The notes under the pieces: model-generated
Told to the model about the DNA's origin: nothing
Seen by the model: the letters and a program-made list of their open reading frames with translations, nothing else
The model's database searches: none
NCBI GenBank assembly: GCA_028280945.1
Contig: JANQKV010000005.1
Location: 1 to 64,000, forward strand
Source: Opitutaceae bacterium
Lineage (GTDB): Bacteria > Verrucomicrobiota > Verrucomicrobiia > Opitutales > Opitutaceae
Direction of reading: 5' to 3'
DNA: 64,000 nucleotides
Program-made: the position numbers and the translations under genes
In this document: piece by piece, positions 25,434-33,524 of the stretch
How positions within the stretch are numbered: the stretch's first letter is position 1
How the letters are laid out: every line of letters begins with the position of its first letter

Positions 25434-26035
25434 CGCGTGATCTCATAGAGCGCGTAACCGGCCCGCAGGTTCCGCCAGAACGAGCAGCTCGTTTTCCAGT
25501 CACCGCGCAGGTGCATGCGTCGGCTGATGGTATACCCCTGCGCGGCGCAGAATGCTTCGAAATCGGCGACGGTGAGGGGATTGCGCGGACGGCTGTCGCC
25601 CCACGTGGTGGGATGCACCTCGTTTTGCGGTTTGCGACCCCGCAGCATCACATCGAGTCGATTTTTCCAATAACCGTAGTTGGCAAAACCCACGGTGAGA
25701 CTGCGGCCCACCCGCAGGGCTTCGGCAATGACAGCAGTGGGATCGGCAACTTCCTCCAGCGTACGGGAGCAAATCACGTGATCGAAGTGGTGGTCATCAA
25801 ACTCCGCCATAAAACCCATCATGTCGCCCTGGTAGGCGCTGAGGCCGCGTTTCACGCAGGCGGCGATCTTGGCGAAATCGAGGTCCACGCCAATGCCCCG
25901 GGTATTCCGTTGCTGGGCCAGTTCCTCCAGCAGCACACCGCGGCCACAGCCGAGGTCGAGCACACACGAGTCCGCGGTCACCCAATCGGTAATGACCTGC
26001 AGGTCGACGGTGCGTTTGGAAGTTCTCAATGACAT
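25430..26035 (-). CDS. metW: MetW, methionine biosynthesis protein
   Basis: A 201-residue protein with a class I SAM-binding-like fold ([52 protein letters not shown]) and the MetW tail ([37 protein letters not shown]). MetW supports homoserine O-acyltransferase activity with MetX and may methylate or regulate it. metX lies upstream on the same strand, 344 bp away across a repeat-rich spacer. The downstream DUF255 gene overlaps by 4 bp. Confidence 0.88.
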   Translation of the reverse strand: MSLRTSKRTVDLQVITDWVTADSCVLDLGCGRGVLLEELAQQRNTRGIGVDLDFAKIAACVKRGLSAYQGDMMGFMAEFDDHHFDHVICSRTLEEVADPTAVIAEALRVGRSLTVGFANYGYWKNRLDVMLRGRKPQNEVHPTTWGDSRPRNPLTVADFEAFCAAQGYTISRRMHLRGDWKTSCSFWRNLRAGYALYEITR

Positions 26036-26379
26036 GAGGGGATTTTGGATTTTCGAATTACGATTTTCGAATGGTGCGAACCTGGAGGCAGCGAGCTTGC
26101 TACAAGAGGAAACAGAGGGAACGGAGATTTAAGTTTGGAGTTTCATTTGGGAGGCTCTGCTTCTCTCCGATGACTCCTGTGAAATTCAGCTCACAAAATT
26201 CACGAAATGGCCCAAAAGGCATGAGGCATAAGAGGATTGTTTTTCACAGAAGGAAACGAAGGAAAGGAAGGTGGGGACGCTGATTCAGGAAACGTAGTTC
26301 AAATCATGATCTTCGTTCTCTTCGTTTCCTTCTGTAGAAGAGTCGGTGGAGTGGTTTCGTGTATTCAGTGGGATAATAC
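26036..26379. other. Repeat-containing spacer between metX and metW
   Basis: These 344 bases contain ACAGAAGGAAACGAAGGAAA (26247-26266) and the inverted form TTCGTTTCCTTCTGTAGAAG (26321-26340), followed by CGGTGGAGTGG. A weaker relative (GAGGAAACAGAGGGAACGGAG) lies near 26107-26127. No coding frame is convincing. Readthrough from metX into metW would pass through these hairpin-forming sequences. Confidence 0.6.
26245..26355. repeat. Dispersed inverted repeat, copy downstream of metX
   Basis: Arm A at 26245-26271 (CAGAAGGAAACGAAGGAAAG core) and arm A' at 26321-26340 are inverted. The trailing CGGTGGAGTGG block near 26344-26354 is shared with the copy at 27798-27809. The pair therefore belongs to the same family as the element upstream of metX. 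Confidence 0.75.
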
Positions 26380-27534
26380 TCAGCTCGCGAGGAAGTCGCG
26401 GACGAGGTCGTAGAGTTGGGGGGATTCGAGCAGGAAGGAATCGTGGCCGAGGTCGGTCGTCAGCTCGGCATAGGATGCGCGTTTGCCGGCGCGCAGCAGG
26501 GCGGTGACAATGGCGCGGTTTTGGTCGGGCGGAAACAACCAGTCGCTGGTGAAGGCGATGGTCAGGGTGTCGGCCGTGACCGGCTCGAAGGCCGTCTCCA
26601 GCGAGCCCGCCCGTTCGGCCAGGTCGAACTGGTCGAGGGCGCGGGTGATGTAGAGGTAGGAGTTGGCATCAAAGCGATTGATGAAGCTCTTGCCTTGGTA
26701 GCGCAGGTAACTCTCCACCTCGAATTGCACGTCGAAGGCGTTTTCCAATTTGCCATCGCGGGCGACGGTGCGGCGGCCGAATTTCCGCGCCATCGAAGCG
26801 TCGCTCAGATAGGTGATGTGCGCCATCATGCGGGCAATGGCGAGGCCGACGCGCGGCCCCTCACCGGCGGCATAGTTGCCGTCCTGCCAATCAGGATCCT
26901 GCAGAATGGCCTGGCGGCCCACCTCGTTGAAGGCGATGGCCTGCGCACCCTCACGCGGGGTGGTGGCCATGGGCACGAGTTTGCGCACGAAGTCGGGAAA
27001 ACTGATGCCCCACTCGAGCACCTGCATGCCGCCCATGGAACCGCCCACCGCGGCGTGGAGGCGTTTGACGCCGATCGCCCGCAACCACCGCTCCTGTGCG
27101 CGCACCATGTCGCGGATGGATACAATGGGAAAATTGATTCCGTAGGGTTGGCCGGTCTCGGGGTCGGTCGAAAGCGGACCGGTCGAGCCTTGGCAGCCGC
27201 CGATGACGTTGCTGCACAGCACGAAGTAGCGGTTGGTATCGAGCGCCTTGCCCGGACCGATGATGTTGTTCCACCAACCGGTCTTGCGGTCGGTGAGGCT
27301 GTGAAACCCCGCGCAGTGATGGTCACCGGAAAGCGCATGACAGACCAGGATGGCGTTGTCGGCCGTTTCGTTGAGCCGGCCATAGGTTTCGTAGCGGATG
27401 GTGAATCCAGGAATCGTCCGTCCACAGTCGAAGGCAAAGGGTTCGTCCGACGTGTAGTCCTGCGGCGCCACGAGCCCAACCTCACCGGGTTCGGCAGGCA
27501 CGGAAGCCAGACTGTCGAGATCAGAGTCGTTCAC
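26380..27534 (-). CDS. metX: Homoserine O-acyltransferase MetX
   Basis: An alpha/beta hydrolase of 384 residues. The nucleophile motif is GGSMGGMQ with Ser166. The acid and base appear in FTSDWLFPPDQ and DLGHDSFLLE. Other MetX signatures are YETYGRLNETADNAILVCHALSGD, NVIGGCQGSTGPLS and RDMVRAQ. It activates homoserine for methionine synthesis; acetyl- versus succinyl-CoA use cannot be fixed by eye. Its product could feed the cystathionine gamma-synthase encoded at 62.4-63.9 kb. It is bracketed by two copies of a dispersed repeat. Confidence 0.93.
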   Translation of the reverse strand: MNDSDLDSLASVPAEPGEVGLVAPQDYTSDEPFAFDCGRTIPGFTIRYETYGRLNETADNAILVCHALSGDHHCAGFHSLTDRKTGWWNNIIGPGKALDTNRYFVLCSNVIGGCQGSTGPLSTDPETGQPYGINFPIVSIRDMVRAQERWLRAIGVKRLHAAVGGSMGGMQVLEWGISFPDFVRKLVPMATTPREGAQAIAFNEVGRQAILQDPDWQDGNYAAGEGPRVGLAIARMMAHITYLSDASMARKFGRRTVARDGKLENAFDVQFEVESYLRYQGKSFINRFDANSYLYITRALDQFDLAERAGSLETAFEPVTADTLTIAFTSDWLFPPDQNRAIVTALLRAGKRASYAELTTDLGHDSFLLESPQLYDLVRDFLAS

Positions 27535-27857
27535 GGAACGCAGATGTTAAAAAATCAGAAGTTGGGAGTAGGCCAGTCTACGCGGGGCTGAAAGGTCTAA
27601 TTTCGAATCGAGGGCAGAGGGCCAAATGGTTTCTACAGAAGGAAACGAAGGAAAACAAAGGCCACTCCACCGCTCGATTGAAACAGGAGGTAGCAGAGGA
27701 GTCAGGCTTCGTGTTCCCGGCTTCATCCTCTGTGATCTCAGTGTAACCCAAACAGGCTGATGGCTTGGTTCTCTTCGTTTTCTTCTGTAAATTCAAAGCG
27801 GTGGAGTGGACTTGGTGGTCCCATTGACAGGGGGATAACGGATCATAACGTCAGCTC
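27535..27857. other. Divergent spacer metX / gamma-glutamyltransferase with repeats
   Basis: These 323 bases separate divergent genes, so both promoters should be here. CTACAGAAGGAAACGAAGG (from 27633) and the inverted TCTTCGTTTTCTTCTGTAA (from 27772) form a second copy of the metX-flanking repeat. CCACTCCACCGC (27662-27673) and GCGGTGGAGTGG (27798-27809) form another inverted pair. No SAM riboswitch or coding frame was recognised. Confidence 0.5.
27631..27809. repeat. Dispersed inverted repeat, copy upstream of metX
   Basis: The left end carries block A (CAGAAGGAAACGAAGG) then block B (CCACTCCACCGC). The right end carries A' (CTTCGTTTTCTTCTG) then B' (GCGGTGGAGTGG). Because the order is A-B ... 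A'-B', the two pairs interlock instead of nesting as one stem. The same A'-B' order is seen at 26321-26354. Confidence 0.75.
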
Positions 27858-29582
27858 ATGCTTCAACTCGCCCGGTTTTTTTTCGCCATCATCGGGCTCT
27901 GTGCCTTTGCCATGTCTTCCTCCGGCCAAATCGATCGTCTTTCCGGCCAGCCCTTTGCCACCCGCTCGGAAGTCGTGGCCCAAAACGGCATGGTCGCCAC
28001 CAGCCAGCCCCTTGCCGCCCAGATCGGACTCGATGTGCTCAAGGCCGGTGGCAACGCCATTGATGCCGCCATCGCGACCAACGCCGCCCTCGGGTTGATG
28101 GAGCCCACCGGTTGTGGCATCGGCGGGGATTTGTTCGCCATCGTCTGGAGTGCGAAGGACCAGAAGCTCCATGGCCTGAATGCCTCGGGCCGCTCGCCGA
28201 TGGGACTGAGTCATGAGCAGTTGATGTCGGAGTTGGACAAGCTCGGTGTCGAAATCATTCCATCGCGCAGCATATTGCCCATCTCCGTGCCGGGAGCGGT
28301 GGATGGTTGGTATGAGCTGCATGACAAGTTTGGCAAAATGCCGATGGCCGACCTGCTCGCGCCCACAATCGATTACGCGGAGAAGGGATTCCCGCTGACC
28401 GAGCTGATCGCATTTTCTTGGCGGTCTGCCTTCCGGTTTAAGGACCTGTCCGGCTCGGCTTATGACACCTGGATGCCGGATGGTGTGGCCCCGAAGAAGG
28501 GGGAGATCTTTAAAAATCCCGACCTCGCCAACACCTACCGGCGCATTGCCGAAGGCGGTCGCGATGTATTCTACCGAGGTGAAATCGCCGACGAGATTGA
28601 CGCTTTCATGCGCAAACACGGCGGTTACCTGCGCAAAGCGGATCTGGAGGCCCATACCTCAACGTGGATTTACCCGGTTTCGGTCAATTACCGCGGCTAC
28701 GATGTCTACGAACTGCCGCCCAACGGCCAGGGTATCGCCGCCCTGCAGATGTTGAACATCCTTGAAGCCTACGATCTGCGATCGATGGGTCGCCACTCGC
28801 CGAAGGCGCTGCACCTGATGATCGAGGCCAAGAAACTGGCTTTCGAAGACCGGGCCAAATTCTACGCCGACCCGGACTTTTCAGATATCCCGCTGGATTG
28901 GCTGTTGTCCAAGGAATATGCGGCCGAACGCCGCGCGTTGATCGATCCGGGGCGCGCAGCCAGACGTTACGATGCCGGCAATCCGGCCTTGCAGCAGGGC
29001 GACACCGTCTATCTGACGACCGCCGATGCCGAGGGCAACATGGTCTCGCTCATTCAAAGCAACTATCGCGGCATGGGCAGTGGGGTGATGGTGCCGGGAC
29101 AGGGATTCGGATTCCAAAACCGTGGCGAGATGTTCGTGCTCGATGATCCCGACCACGCCAACTTTTACGAACCGGGCAAGCGGCCTTTCCACACCATCAT
29201 CCCGGCGTTTGTGATGAAGGATGGCCAGCCGTGGTTGAGCTTCGGTTTGATGGGCGGGGCCATGCAGCCGCAGGGCCATGTGCAGATCATCACCAATTTG
29301 ATTGATTTTGACCTCAACCTGCAGGAAGCGGGCGACGCCGCGCGCTGGCAGCACCACGGTTCCACAGACTACAATACTCCTCAGATGGAGGACGGCGGTT
29401 ATGTCACCCTGGAGGATGGATTTCCCGCTGAAACCCGCCAGGGAGTCCACCTGCTGCGGCACTCGATCCGCTACGGTCTCGGCGGTTTTGGTGGCTACCA
29501 GGCCATCATGTGGGACGCCGAGAACAAAGTCTACATCGGCGCGAGCGAAAGCAGGAAGGATGGTCACGCTGTTGGCTATTAG
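27858..29582 (+). CDS. Gamma-glutamyltransferase family protein
   Basis: A 574-residue secreted protein with a signal peptide (RFFFAIIGLCAFAMSSSGQ). GGT features are ATSQPLAAQIGLDVLKAGGNAIDAAIATNAALG, MEPTGCGIGGDLFAIVW and NASGRSPMG for the large subunit. GDTVYLTTADAEGNMVSLIQ is the expected autoprocessing region, where a threonine in YLTT is the likely new N-terminal nucleophile. GMGSGVMVPGQGFGFQNRG and PWLSFGLMGGAMQPQGH follow. Members hydrolyse or transfer gamma-glutamyl groups, or act on other acylated substrates. It is divergent from metX; a glutathione or sulfur link is possible but not shown. Confidence 0.85.
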   Translation: MLQLARFFFAIIGLCAFAMSSSGQIDRLSGQPFATRSEVVAQNGMVATSQPLAAQIGLDVLKAGGNAIDAAIATNAALGLMEPTGCGIGGDLFAIVWSAKDQKLHGLNASGRSPMGLSHEQLMSELDKLGVEIIPSRSILPISVPGAVDGWYELHDKFGKMPMADLLAPTIDYAEKGFPLTELIAFSWRSAFRFKDLSGSAYDTWMPDGVAPKKGEIFKNPDLANTYRRIAEGGRDVFYRGEIADEIDAFMRKHGGYLRKADLEAHTSTWIYPVSVNYRGYDVYELPPNGQGIAALQMLNILEAYDLRSMGRHSPKALHLMIEAKKLAFEDRAKFYADPDFSDIPLDWLLSKEYAAERRALIDPGRAARRYDAGNPALQQGDTVYLTTADAEGNMVSLIQSNYRGMGSGVMVPGQGFGFQNRGEMFVLDDPDHANFYEPGKRPFHTIIPAFVMKDGQPWLSFGLMGGAMQPQGHVQIITNLIDFDLNLQEAGDAARWQHHGSTDYNTPQMEDGGYVTLEDGFPAETRQGVHLLRHSIRYGLGGFGGYQAIMWDAENKVYIGASESRKDGHAVGY

Positions 29583-29703
29583 TAATCCAAATTGCCCCTG
29601 TCCGCCGTAGCGCCATCCGGGCGAAGGAGGAAAAACGGCCCCGCGGTGGGGTATTGAGGTTTGCATGGACTCCGCGTTAGTGGCGCGTCAGTGGTAAGAC
29701 CCG

Positions 29704-30516
29704 ATGCGCAATCTCACGGGTTCCTTCGCAAAACGCTGGTATAGCTGGCGGGCCGATCCGGCCAAGGCCAAGACCGAGTTCAGCGGCAAATATTGGCGTG
29801 AGGAAGGGGAGGGAGTGCGCTCGATCCCGTGCCGGCAGTGTCCGAAGTTTGATGCGATTCGCGAGGTCTGTTCCGTCCCGTTCGGCACGACCCTGCGCAA
29901 GTGCATTGTCGCTTCGATCGAATCGCATTTCCACAGCTGCGCCGCCCTGCAGGTGCTGGAGATTGGGTTCGGCCACTTCTGGCTGCCGCGCAACCTGATC
30001 CTGCGCAGCGGTGGCACCTGGACTGGCATCGAGCCGCGGCAAACCCGCCAGGCCAGGCTCGGCCAGGGGGGCCATGGCCAGGCCGGCGACATTCCGTTTG
30101 AGGACGATACGTTCGATGTCATCTACGGCATTCAGTCCCTCGAGCACTGGGCGCAGGGCTACAAGACCGTGGCCAAGGGCTACACCTACGAGGACTACAT
30201 GCGCGAAGTGCATCGCGTGCTGAAGCCGGGCGGCAAGGTCTACTTCGACGTGCCGATTCACGACCATGGCCACGAGATGTTCATCATGGGCGACTTCGAT
30301 CGCATTCGCGGTCTGTTTGATCCGGCCGGGTGGCAGGACGTGCTGTTCGAAAAATGGCGCGAAGATCATGAGCCCCTGCCCGTGCAGCGTCCCCGGCCGC
30401 GCAAGGTCAAGGAATGGACGGATGAGATTCGGAGCTATCCTCCTAAAGAGGTCGAAAAAATCCGCACCGAAGGCATCGCCTACATCATGACGATCACGGC
30501 GCGCAAGCGGGGGTAG
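29704..30516 (+). CDS. SAM-dependent methyltransferase with N-terminal cysteine cluster
   Basis: A 270-residue class I methyltransferase: LQVLEIGFGHFWLPRNLIL (motif I), GTWTGIEPRQ (acidic loop), DIPFEDDTFDVIYGIQSLEH (motif IV area) and EVHRVLKPGGKVYFDVPI (motif VI). Ahead of the domain is a cysteine-bearing segment, PCRQCPKFDAIREVCSVPFG, plus a further Cys in LRKCIVAS; a metal or cluster site is possible. The substrate is unknown; sugar or lipid carriers are common for such proteins. The gene is alone on its strand until the TIM-barrel gene 140 bp downstream. Confidence 0.75.
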   Translation: MRNLTGSFAKRWYSWRADPAKAKTEFSGKYWREEGEGVRSIPCRQCPKFDAIREVCSVPFGTTLRKCIVASIESHFHSCAALQVLEIGFGHFWLPRNLILRSGGTWTGIEPRQTRQARLGQGGHGQAGDIPFEDDTFDVIYGIQSLEHWAQGYKTVAKGYTYEDYMREVHRVLKPGGKVYFDVPIHDHGHEMFIMGDFDRIRGLFDPAGWQDVLFEKWREDHEPLPVQRPRPRKVKEWTDEIRSYPPKEVEKIRTEGIAYIMTITARKRG

Positions 30517-30520
30517 GCCA

Positions 30521-30583
30521 TGTCGGGCATAAAGTCCGACTCACAAAAATGCATACGTCGTGGGTCGGGCTTTATGCCCAACA
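30521..30583. repeat. REP-like palindrome pair, GTCGGGCATAAAG type
   Basis: TGTCGGGCATAAAGTCCGAC (30521-30540) and GTCGGGCTTTATGCCCAACA (30564-30583) are inverted near-copies (two mismatches), and each is itself almost palindromic (GTCGGGC...GCCCGAC). This is a different family from the REPs near the RAYT. It sits between two plus-strand genes. Confidence 0.75.
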
Positions 30584-30656
30584 GCTTCGTTCTCGCGAAT
30601 TAACGGAGACCGGACCGCCGGTTGACGCGGCTGGTCTCGCTTGCATCGCTCTCTCC

Positions 30657-31655
30657 ATGAGACGCCGCACATTTTTGGAAAACGTGGGAATGATGGGGGC
30701 TGCGACCGCACTTGGTGTGCCGTTGGCGGGCCGATCGGAATCGTCGCCCGCAAAGCCGTTCACGATTGCCTTGTCCCAGTGGGCGTTTCACCGCGCGATC
30801 TTTGGTGATGCCCGGGACAACTATCCCGAGTTCATCGCGACGCTGCATTCCTCACCGGATGATGTTCTGCGCGGCGGCATGGATCCGCGTGATATCGTGG
30901 TGCGGGCGCGGGAGCTGGACGTGAGTGTCGTGGATTTGGTCAACATCACGTGGTTCGGCCACGGGCAGGACGCCTCATGGCTGCGCGAGTTCAAGTCCAG
31001 GGCGGCGGACAACGCGGTGAGCTTTGGCGTGTTGATGTGCGACCAGTTGGGCCGCATCGGCTCGGCGGCCCGGACCGACCGCGACGCGGCGGTGGCGGCG
31101 CATATCCAATGGATGGATACAGCGGCCGAACTCGATTGTCCGTTCCTGCGCGTGAACCCCTACGGCGAAGGCACCTATCTCGAGCAGTGCCAGCGCGGGG
31201 CGGAGAGCCTGCACCGGCTGGCGGAGAAATCGGCCGACTATGATCTGGAAATTCTGGTCGAGAATCACGGTCATCCGGGAGGCAACGCGGCCTGGGTGGC
31301 GATGCTCATCGAGATGGCCGATCATCCGCGGCTGGGTGCCTACACCGACTTCGACAACTTCTTCATGGGAGGGTGGGGACTCGATCCCGAGCGGCGTTAC
31401 GACCGGCATCAAGGCATGCTCGACCTCGCTCCCTACACCAAGGCCGTCAGTGCCAAGTCACACGACTTCGAACCGGACGGCGAGGAAACCACCATTGACT
31501 ATCACCAATGCCTGGAGGTGGTGCTGGAGACGGGATTCAACGGCCTGGTTTGCGCCGAGTTTGAAGGCAACCGGTTGAGCGAATCCGAAGGATCCCGGCT
31601 CACCGTCGAACTGCTGCGCCGCGAGCAGGCCCGGTTTGCGAGCGCGACCGCCTAG
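30657..31655 (+). CDS. Sugar phosphate isomerase/epimerase-like TIM-barrel protein
   Basis: A 332-residue protein with a Tat-like start (MRRRTFLENVGMMGAATALG), so probably exported. The body fits the xylose isomerase-like TIM-barrel family: FLRVNPYGEG, LEILVENHGHPGG, HPRLGAYTDFDNF, VSAKSHDFE and GFNGLVCAEFEG. The Glu, His and Asp in those strands are candidate metal ligands. The sugar substrate is unknown. ATG 30657 is chosen because the longer frame would run back through the palindrome pair and the twin-arginine signal begins here. Confidence 0.78.
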   Translation: MRRRTFLENVGMMGAATALGVPLAGRSESSPAKPFTIALSQWAFHRAIFGDARDNYPEFIATLHSSPDDVLRGGMDPRDIVVRARELDVSVVDLVNITWFGHGQDASWLREFKSRAADNAVSFGVLMCDQLGRIGSAARTDRDAAVAAHIQWMDTAAELDCPFLRVNPYGEGTYLEQCQRGAESLHRLAEKSADYDLEILVENHGHPGGNAAWVAMLIEMADHPRLGAYTDFDNFFMGGWGLDPERRYDRHQGMLDLAPYTKAVSAKSHDFEPDGEETTIDYHQCLEVVLETGFNGLVCAEFEGNRLSESEGSRLTVELLRREQARFASATA

Positions 31656-31673
31656 AAGGATACCGAGACGTGT

Positions 31674-32012
31674 TCAGCCCGTTTGGATCTCACGGACTTC
31701 CACCGAAGAGCCGGGAGCGCCGGTGCCGGGAGATTCCCGGGCGATCTTGACTGCCTCTTCGAGGTTGTCGGCGGCAATGATCATGTAGCCGCCGACAATT
31801 TCCTTGGCCTCAATATATGGGCCGTCCGTTGCATCCATTGCCGTCACGACACTGCCTCCGCCCAGGCTTCCTCCGAGGTCGACCATGTTGTCCTGATACT
31901 TTGTCATCCAGGCTTGGAAGCTGGCCATCATGGCCTGCATCTGTTCGGGGTCGGGCGGCGGGCATTCGCCGGAGGGGCTGCGTTGAATGCAGAGGAATTT
32001 TTTGTCGGGCAT
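31674..32012 (-). CDS. YCII-related (YciI/DGPF) domain protein
   Basis: A 112-residue protein with the YCII fold: opening strand KKFLCIQRSP, helix PEQMQAMMASFQAWMTKYQD, then GGSLGGGSVVTAMDATDGPYIEAKEIVGGY with the DGPY motif of the family, and VEVREIQ at the end. Such proteins are small dimeric putative enzymes and are sometimes linked to ECF sigma factors; an ECF sigma gene lies about 2 kb away but is separated by an AT-rich islet. It is convergent with the TIM-barrel gene. Confidence 0.8.
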   Translation of the reverse strand: MPDKKFLCIQRSPSGECPPPDPEQMQAMMASFQAWMTKYQDNMVDLGGSLGGGSVVTAMDATDGPYIEAKEIVGGYMIIAADNLEEAVKIARESPGTGAPGSSVEVREIQTG

Positions 32013-32417
32013 CGTGGAAGAATTGGAACTGCGTTAAACGCGACTCAGGGGAGAGTCACTACAGGATAACGTTCGAGGACAGGAATGGAGGACAAGCCAG
32101 GGAAAATTTTTGAATCTGGGATGAGACTCCACCACCTCTCCCGACCGGTTTAGAACTTTCGGAACTGGGTTCATTCTGCACCAGAGCTTGCGGGCATGAG
32201 TTAGGATGAGCCCTGTCGCGGAAATCGAAGTCGCGATCGAAAAACCTCTCCCGAGGAACAGAGCCAAATTGTTGAGTGACTCAACTCACGATTAATCGTG
32301 AAGATCCGGCAATGCTTGCAGTTCAGCTGTGGATACAATCCCAACCTTGATCGTCTTGATAGAAGGTAAATCCTTGTGGATAGCTGCGATCAACTTGTCG
32401 CGACGTGAGCTGAGAGT
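32013..32417. other. Spacer with in-frame tail and two adjacent palindromes
   Basis: On the minus strand the frame of the acyl-CoA dehydrogenase stays open after its TGA (32418-32420) for 41 codons to TAA at 32292-32294; the tail contains RRDKLIAAIHKDLPSIKTIK and looks protein-like. Palindromes CACGATTAATCGTG (32287-32300) and TTGAGTGACTCAA (32272-32284) sit at its end and could act as a terminator. The remainder, 32013-32271, shows no gene; the YCII promoter should lie near 32020-32100. Confidence 0.5.
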
Positions 32418-33524
32418 TCAGGTCAAAGCGCCGTAAGGAGTTCCTATGACAAGTTCAACAACCTCGGCGGTCCCCTCAATTGTAGAAAAAACCGGCGCGT
32501 CTCTAACTATTTGATTTACCTGATTGTTATCTTGAAACGATAGGGCTCCATATATCTGTGCCAGCAAATCAGAAGTTTCTTTTACATGACGTGCGCACGA
32601 GTATTTTGCAATGAGAGTCAAGTTGTGTTTATTCATGTCTGATTCTATCCATGCATTTGTCATTTTTTGGGAAATTGCCAACGATAGAGCATAGTTAGTT
32701 CTCATTAAGGCCAATTTTCTACGATTAAGGTCCTTCTTGTGTAATGAACTTCCGAATACTTTCCGGTGTAGCGAACGCTGAAAAGCCAGTTCACAACATT
32801 TTGACTGCATGCCAACCGAACCCCATGCCACGGCGAATCTCCCCAGTTGTAATGCTAAAGAAGAGGCTGCAGACAGCATTTTATCTGTAAACCCCAGCAT
32901 CTGTTCTTCAGATACTCTACAGTCCTCAAATGATAAATTTCCAAGGCCAGCTGCTTTGAATGCACTCAAATTGGCGCAGGGTTCAACAGTCATTCCAGGA
33001 GAATCCTTTTTTAAGAGAACAAAACCCACTTCGGATTCATGTCGGGCGTAAACTAAAAAGTGATCAGCGTACATGGCACCCGAAATCCATTTTTTTCCAC
33101 CATTCAGTAAAAACTCACCCTTTCGAGTCCCTTTACTCAAAGATGTTTCAATTGCTCCAAGATCACTGCCAGCTCCCTCTTCACTAAATCCTATTGCAAC
33201 AAGATTTTCCCCACTTTCGATTCCCTGCAATAAAGGCATATTGTCGCTTGGTTGCACATATTTACTTATCACAGTGCTGGCCATTAAATTGACAATTATT
33301 AAACTTAGTAAGGACGCAGACTCCTTCCCAATACATGAAAGATCGTATGATAACTCATCCCACACATTTTCCCGTTCCGATGCAGCAGAGACACAACGGC
33401 GCAATGTGCCAATCTCCATGAGCTTCGAAAAAACTTCAGGAGGGATTACCTTTTCCTTATCCCATTTCAAAGAATCTGCCAGAAAAGAGAATTTATCAGT
33501 TTTGCTGTGCGATATGTTCTCCAT
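32418..33524 (-). CDS. Acyl-CoA dehydrogenase-like flavoprotein on an AT-rich islet
   Basis: A 368-residue protein of the acyl-CoA dehydrogenase superfamily. Visible motifs are IGFSEEGAGSDLGAIETSL (flavin-loop T/S-E-P-G-AGSD type), LNGGKKWISGAMYADHFLVYA, LGRFAVAWGSVGMQSKCCE and STIEGTAEVVELVIG, where the Glu is the usual catalytic-base position. FAD-linked alpha-beta desaturation is expected; the acyl group may be CoA- or carrier-bound. Its DNA is markedly AT-rich, with A/T-ending codons unlike all neighbours, which points to recent transfer. No ligase, carrier or PKS gene is nearby, so it is an orphan. The frame continues past the TGA for 41 codons. Confidence 0.82.
   Translation of the reverse strand: MENISHSKTDKFSFLADSLKWDKEKVIPPEVFSKLMEIGTLRRCVSAASERENVWDELSYDLSCIGKESASLLSLIIVNLMASTVISKYVQPSDNMPLLQGIESGENLVAIGFSEEGAGSDLGAIETSLSKGTRKGEFLLNGGKKWISGAMYADHFLVYARHESEVGFVLLKKDSPGMTVEPCANLSAFKAAGLGNLSFEDCRVSEEQMLGFTDKMLSAASSLALQLGRFAVAWGSVGMQSKCCELAFQRSLHRKVFGSSLHKKDLNRRKLALMRTNYALSLAISQKMTNAWIESDMNKHNLTLIAKYSCARHVKETSDLLAQIYGALSFQDNNQVNQIVRDAPVFSTIEGTAEVVELVIGTPYGALT

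Noticed and set aside
29590..29660. GTCCGCCGTAGCG...GGGCGAAGGAGGA, resembling known short repeats
   Set aside because: The two halves do not pair well and no second copy was found in the window.
32325..32385. TGTGGATAC and TGTGGATAG, near matches to DnaA boxes
   Set aside because: Only two one-mismatch sites, no AT-rich unwinding region or dnaA/dnaN nearby, and they fall in a frame that looks coding; not evidence for an origin.
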